Below, piece by piece: positions 62,507 through 64,000 of a stretch of DNA of 64,000 nt. Positions within the stretch are counted from its first letter, which is position 1. The number at the start of each line of letters is the position of its first letter. The notes beneath the pieces were generated by a model. It saw nothing but the letters and a program-made list of their open reading frames with translations, made no database searches and had not been told where the DNA came from. This DNA comes from Deinococcus aquaedulcis. Its GTDB lineage: Bacteria > Deinococcota > Deinococci > Deinococcales > Deinococcaceae. The stretch covers positions 1 through 64,000 of the forward strand of contig NZ_JAHRBL010000002.1 of assembly GCF_019693445.1 (NCBI RefSeq), given 5' to 3'. The position numbers and the translations under genes were made by a program.

Positions 62507-63763
62507 TCAGCGGTGGCCCAGGGTCTGGGCGTAGCCTTCAATCAGGCGGATGGCTTCGGCCACGCCGTCTTCGGTGCGGATACGGCGGCCCAGGTCGGCG
62601 GCGCGCTCGCGCAGGGCGGGGGTCTGGGTCTGGCGCAGGGCGTCGGCCAGGCGGCGGGCGGTCAGGCGTCGCTGGGGGATGGGGGCGGGGCCTGCGCCCA
62701 GGGTGCGCACACGCTCGCCCCAGAAGGGCTGGTCGCCAAAAAAGGGTGTGATCACGCTGGGAACCCCCGCGCGCAGGCCAGCGGCGGTGGTGCCCGCGCC
62801 GCCGTGGTGGACCACGGCCGAGACCCGGGGAAACAGCCAGCTGTGCGGCAGGGGCGGGGCGGCGAACACGTGGTTGGGCAGGTCGCCAGCGGCCAGGCCA
62901 CCCCAGCCGCTCAGCAGCACGGCGCGCTGCCCGGTCTGGGCCAGAGCGTCCAGCACCAGCGCGGTGGTGTCGGCCGGGTCGCGCAGGCCCATGCTGCCAA
63001 AGCCGATGGACACGGGCGCGGGCCCCGCCGCCAGAAAGGCCTCCAGGGCGGCTGGTGGGGTCCAGGGGCCCTGGGGCAGAAACCACGCGCCGGTCAGGTG
63101 CACGTGGGCGGGCCAGTCGCGCGGGCGCGGCACCACCGAGGGGCTCAGGCCGTACAGCAGCGGCGCGGGGGGCACGCCTGGGGTGGGGCGAGGCTGGTCG
63201 GGCAGGGCCAGGGCCCGGCGCATCGTCTGGGTGCCCGCCCGCATCCCCAGGCCCAGCGCCTGCCGGGCCAGCGCATAGGAGGCCAGATTCGCCGCGCCGC
63301 CCAGGCGGGCCACGCCAGCGGGCAGCAGGGGCGCGGGGAAGGCGCGGGTGGGGGTCAGCGGGACCACGGGCGCCTCCACCAGTGGCAGGCGCAGCTTCTC
63401 GGCGGCGGCCTGCGCGGCACTCTGACCCCCCAGGCCAGTCACGATCAGGTCGGCGCCCTGGGCCGCTGCGAGGCCCTGCGTCGCCCAGTGGCCGGCCGCC
63501 TCCTGCGCGGCGGCGGCGGTGTAGCGCTGCAGGGCCAGAAAGTTGCCCCGGCGCAGCAGGGCCTGCATCTCGGCCCCCGCCATCAGGGCCTGCGTGTTGC
63601 CGTGCATGGGCCAGAACGCCAGCCCCGCGCCGCGCGCCGCCGCCTCGAAATTCTCGTGGCTGGCGATGGCCACCGTGTGCCCCGCCTGCTTCAGGCCGGC
63701 CCCCAGCGCCAGATACGGCTGCACGTCCCCCTGCGAACCCAGGGCAAACAGGGTGATCTTCAT
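62507..63763 (-). CDS. GT1-family glycosyltransferase (UDP-glycosyl/sterol type)
   Basis: The 418-residue cytoplasmic enzyme has the GT-B start MKITLFALGSQGDVQPYLALGAGLKQAGH, a middle linker, IGFGSMGLRDP at the start of the donor domain and the donor-binding motif HHGGAGTTAAGLRAGVPSVITPFFGDQPFWGERV. It transfers a sugar from a nucleotide donor to a lipid-like or carotenoid-like acceptor; glycosylated carotenoids or lipids are reasonable guesses only. It overlaps the upstream membrane-protein gene by ATGA and is coupled to it. Confidence 0.9.
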   Translation of the reverse strand: MKITLFALGSQGDVQPYLALGAGLKQAGHTVAIASHENFEAAARGAGLAFWPMHGNTQALMAGAEMQALLRRGNFLALQRYTAAAAQEAAGHWATQGLAAAQGADLIVTGLGGQSAAQAAAEKLRLPLVEAPVVPLTPTRAFPAPLLPAGVARLGGAANLASYALARQALGLGMRAGTQTMRRALALPDQPRPTPGVPPAPLLYGLSPSVVPRPRDWPAHVHLTGAWFLPQGPWTPPAALEAFLAAGPAPVSIGFGSMGLRDPADTTALVLDALAQTGQRAVLLSGWGGLAAGDLPNHVFAAPPLPHSWLFPRVSAVVHHGGAGTTAAGLRAGVPSVITPFFGDQPFWGERVRTLGAGPAPIPQRRLTARRLADALRQTQTPALRERAADLGRRIRTEDGVAEAIRLIEGYAQTLGHR

Positions 63764-64000
63764 GCGGCCCCCCCGGCGCGCGGGGTGCGCCGCCAGCGGG
63801 CCACAGCACCCACCAGTATCAGGGGAAAGAGTGCCAGCACCCCGGCCAGCAGGGGAGAGCCCTGGGCCAGTTGCCGCAGCAGCGTCACGCCAAACAGGGT
63901 CTGTGCGCTCCACAGGGCGCTGCCCACCACCGTGATCAGGAGGTACTGGCCCCAGCGGTAGCCGCCCAGCACGAAAAATGCCTCCAGTGCCGCGCCGCTG
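63760..64000 (-). CDS. C-terminal part of a membrane protein, cut by the right edge
   Basis: The frame is open from the window edge to the stop at 63760, about 79 residues. Two hydrophobic helices are visible (GQYLLITVVGSALWSAQTLFGVTLL and LLAGVLALFPLILVGAVA), then a basic end. It overlaps the glycosyltransferase start by 4 nt and is its upstream operon partner. The family is not recognised. Confidence 0.55.
   Translation of the reverse strand, partial: SGAALEAFFVLGGYRWGQYLLITVVGSALWSAQTLFGVTLLRQLAQGSPLLAGVLALFPLILVGAVARWRRTPRAGGAA

Overview
The window reads as a chromosomal stretch of a Deinococcus species. The evidence is high GC with GC-rich third positions, a HerA-NurA pair, a Deinococcus-type lycopene cyclase (crtLm), a Tat-exported ferritin-like/desiccation-related lipoprotein, and above all a repeated promoter design: a TANNNT -10 box 6-9 nt before ATG or GTG, so that many mRNAs would start at the start codon (leaderless), as is known for Deinococcus. 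There are no rRNA, tRNA or CRISPR features that I can see.

Layout. 0-2 kb: a transposase-like gene cut by the left edge, then a VanW-family envelope protein. 2.2-9.6 kb: branched-chain amino acid synthesis (ilvBN, ilvC, leuA) with a SWIM-domain gene between. ilvB and leuA each sit behind a short leader peptide rich in the regulated amino acids, followed by an intrinsic terminator, so both look like classical attenuators. 9.7-16.8 kb: a signal-peptidase-like protein without catalytic residues, a metallophosphatase, a cold-shock-type DEAD-box helicase, the ferritin-like lipoprotein, a pseudouridine synthase and TatA. 16.9-24.5 kb: ECF sigma/anti-sigma, HerA-NurA, a Crp-type regulator, a deacetylase-like protein and an MFS transporter. 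24.5-26.1 kb: a repeat-rich island in which a peptidase S51 gene lies in a TA-bounded, inverted-repeat cassette that splits a repeat copy. 26-35 kb: transporters (amino-acid ABC, TAXI-TRAP, AI-2E family, sugar-ABC ATPase). 35-41.5 kb: pilT-panC-holin-like operon, an orphan DUF4157 (eCIS-core) protein with a possible nuclease tail, and purB. 41.5-47.2 kb: secreted proteins, a ClC-type channel, sodA and an AraC/MFS chimera. 47.4-53.2 kb: a tripartite tricarboxylate transporter (tctCBA) divergent from a CitA/CitB-type two-component system. 53.3-64 kb: lipoproteins, a pyrophosphatase-like protein, lycopene cyclase, serine dehydratase beta subunit, a TPR-GGDEF-EAL protein, an IclR regulator, a glycosyltransferase and an edge-truncated membrane protein.

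Dispersed elements are a major theme: (i) a pair of structured elements (7.70-7.84 and 49.60-49.71 kb) with conserved loop but compensating stem changes; (ii) a roughly 100-bp repeat family at 24.7-26.1 kb; (iii) a MITE-like family at 35.1, 54.2 and 62.2 kb. The best candidates for new biology are the two leaderless leader-peptide attenuators, the covarying element pair, the TA-flanked S51 cassette and the orphan DUF4157-nuclease protein. All calls rest on reading the sequence; no database search was possible.
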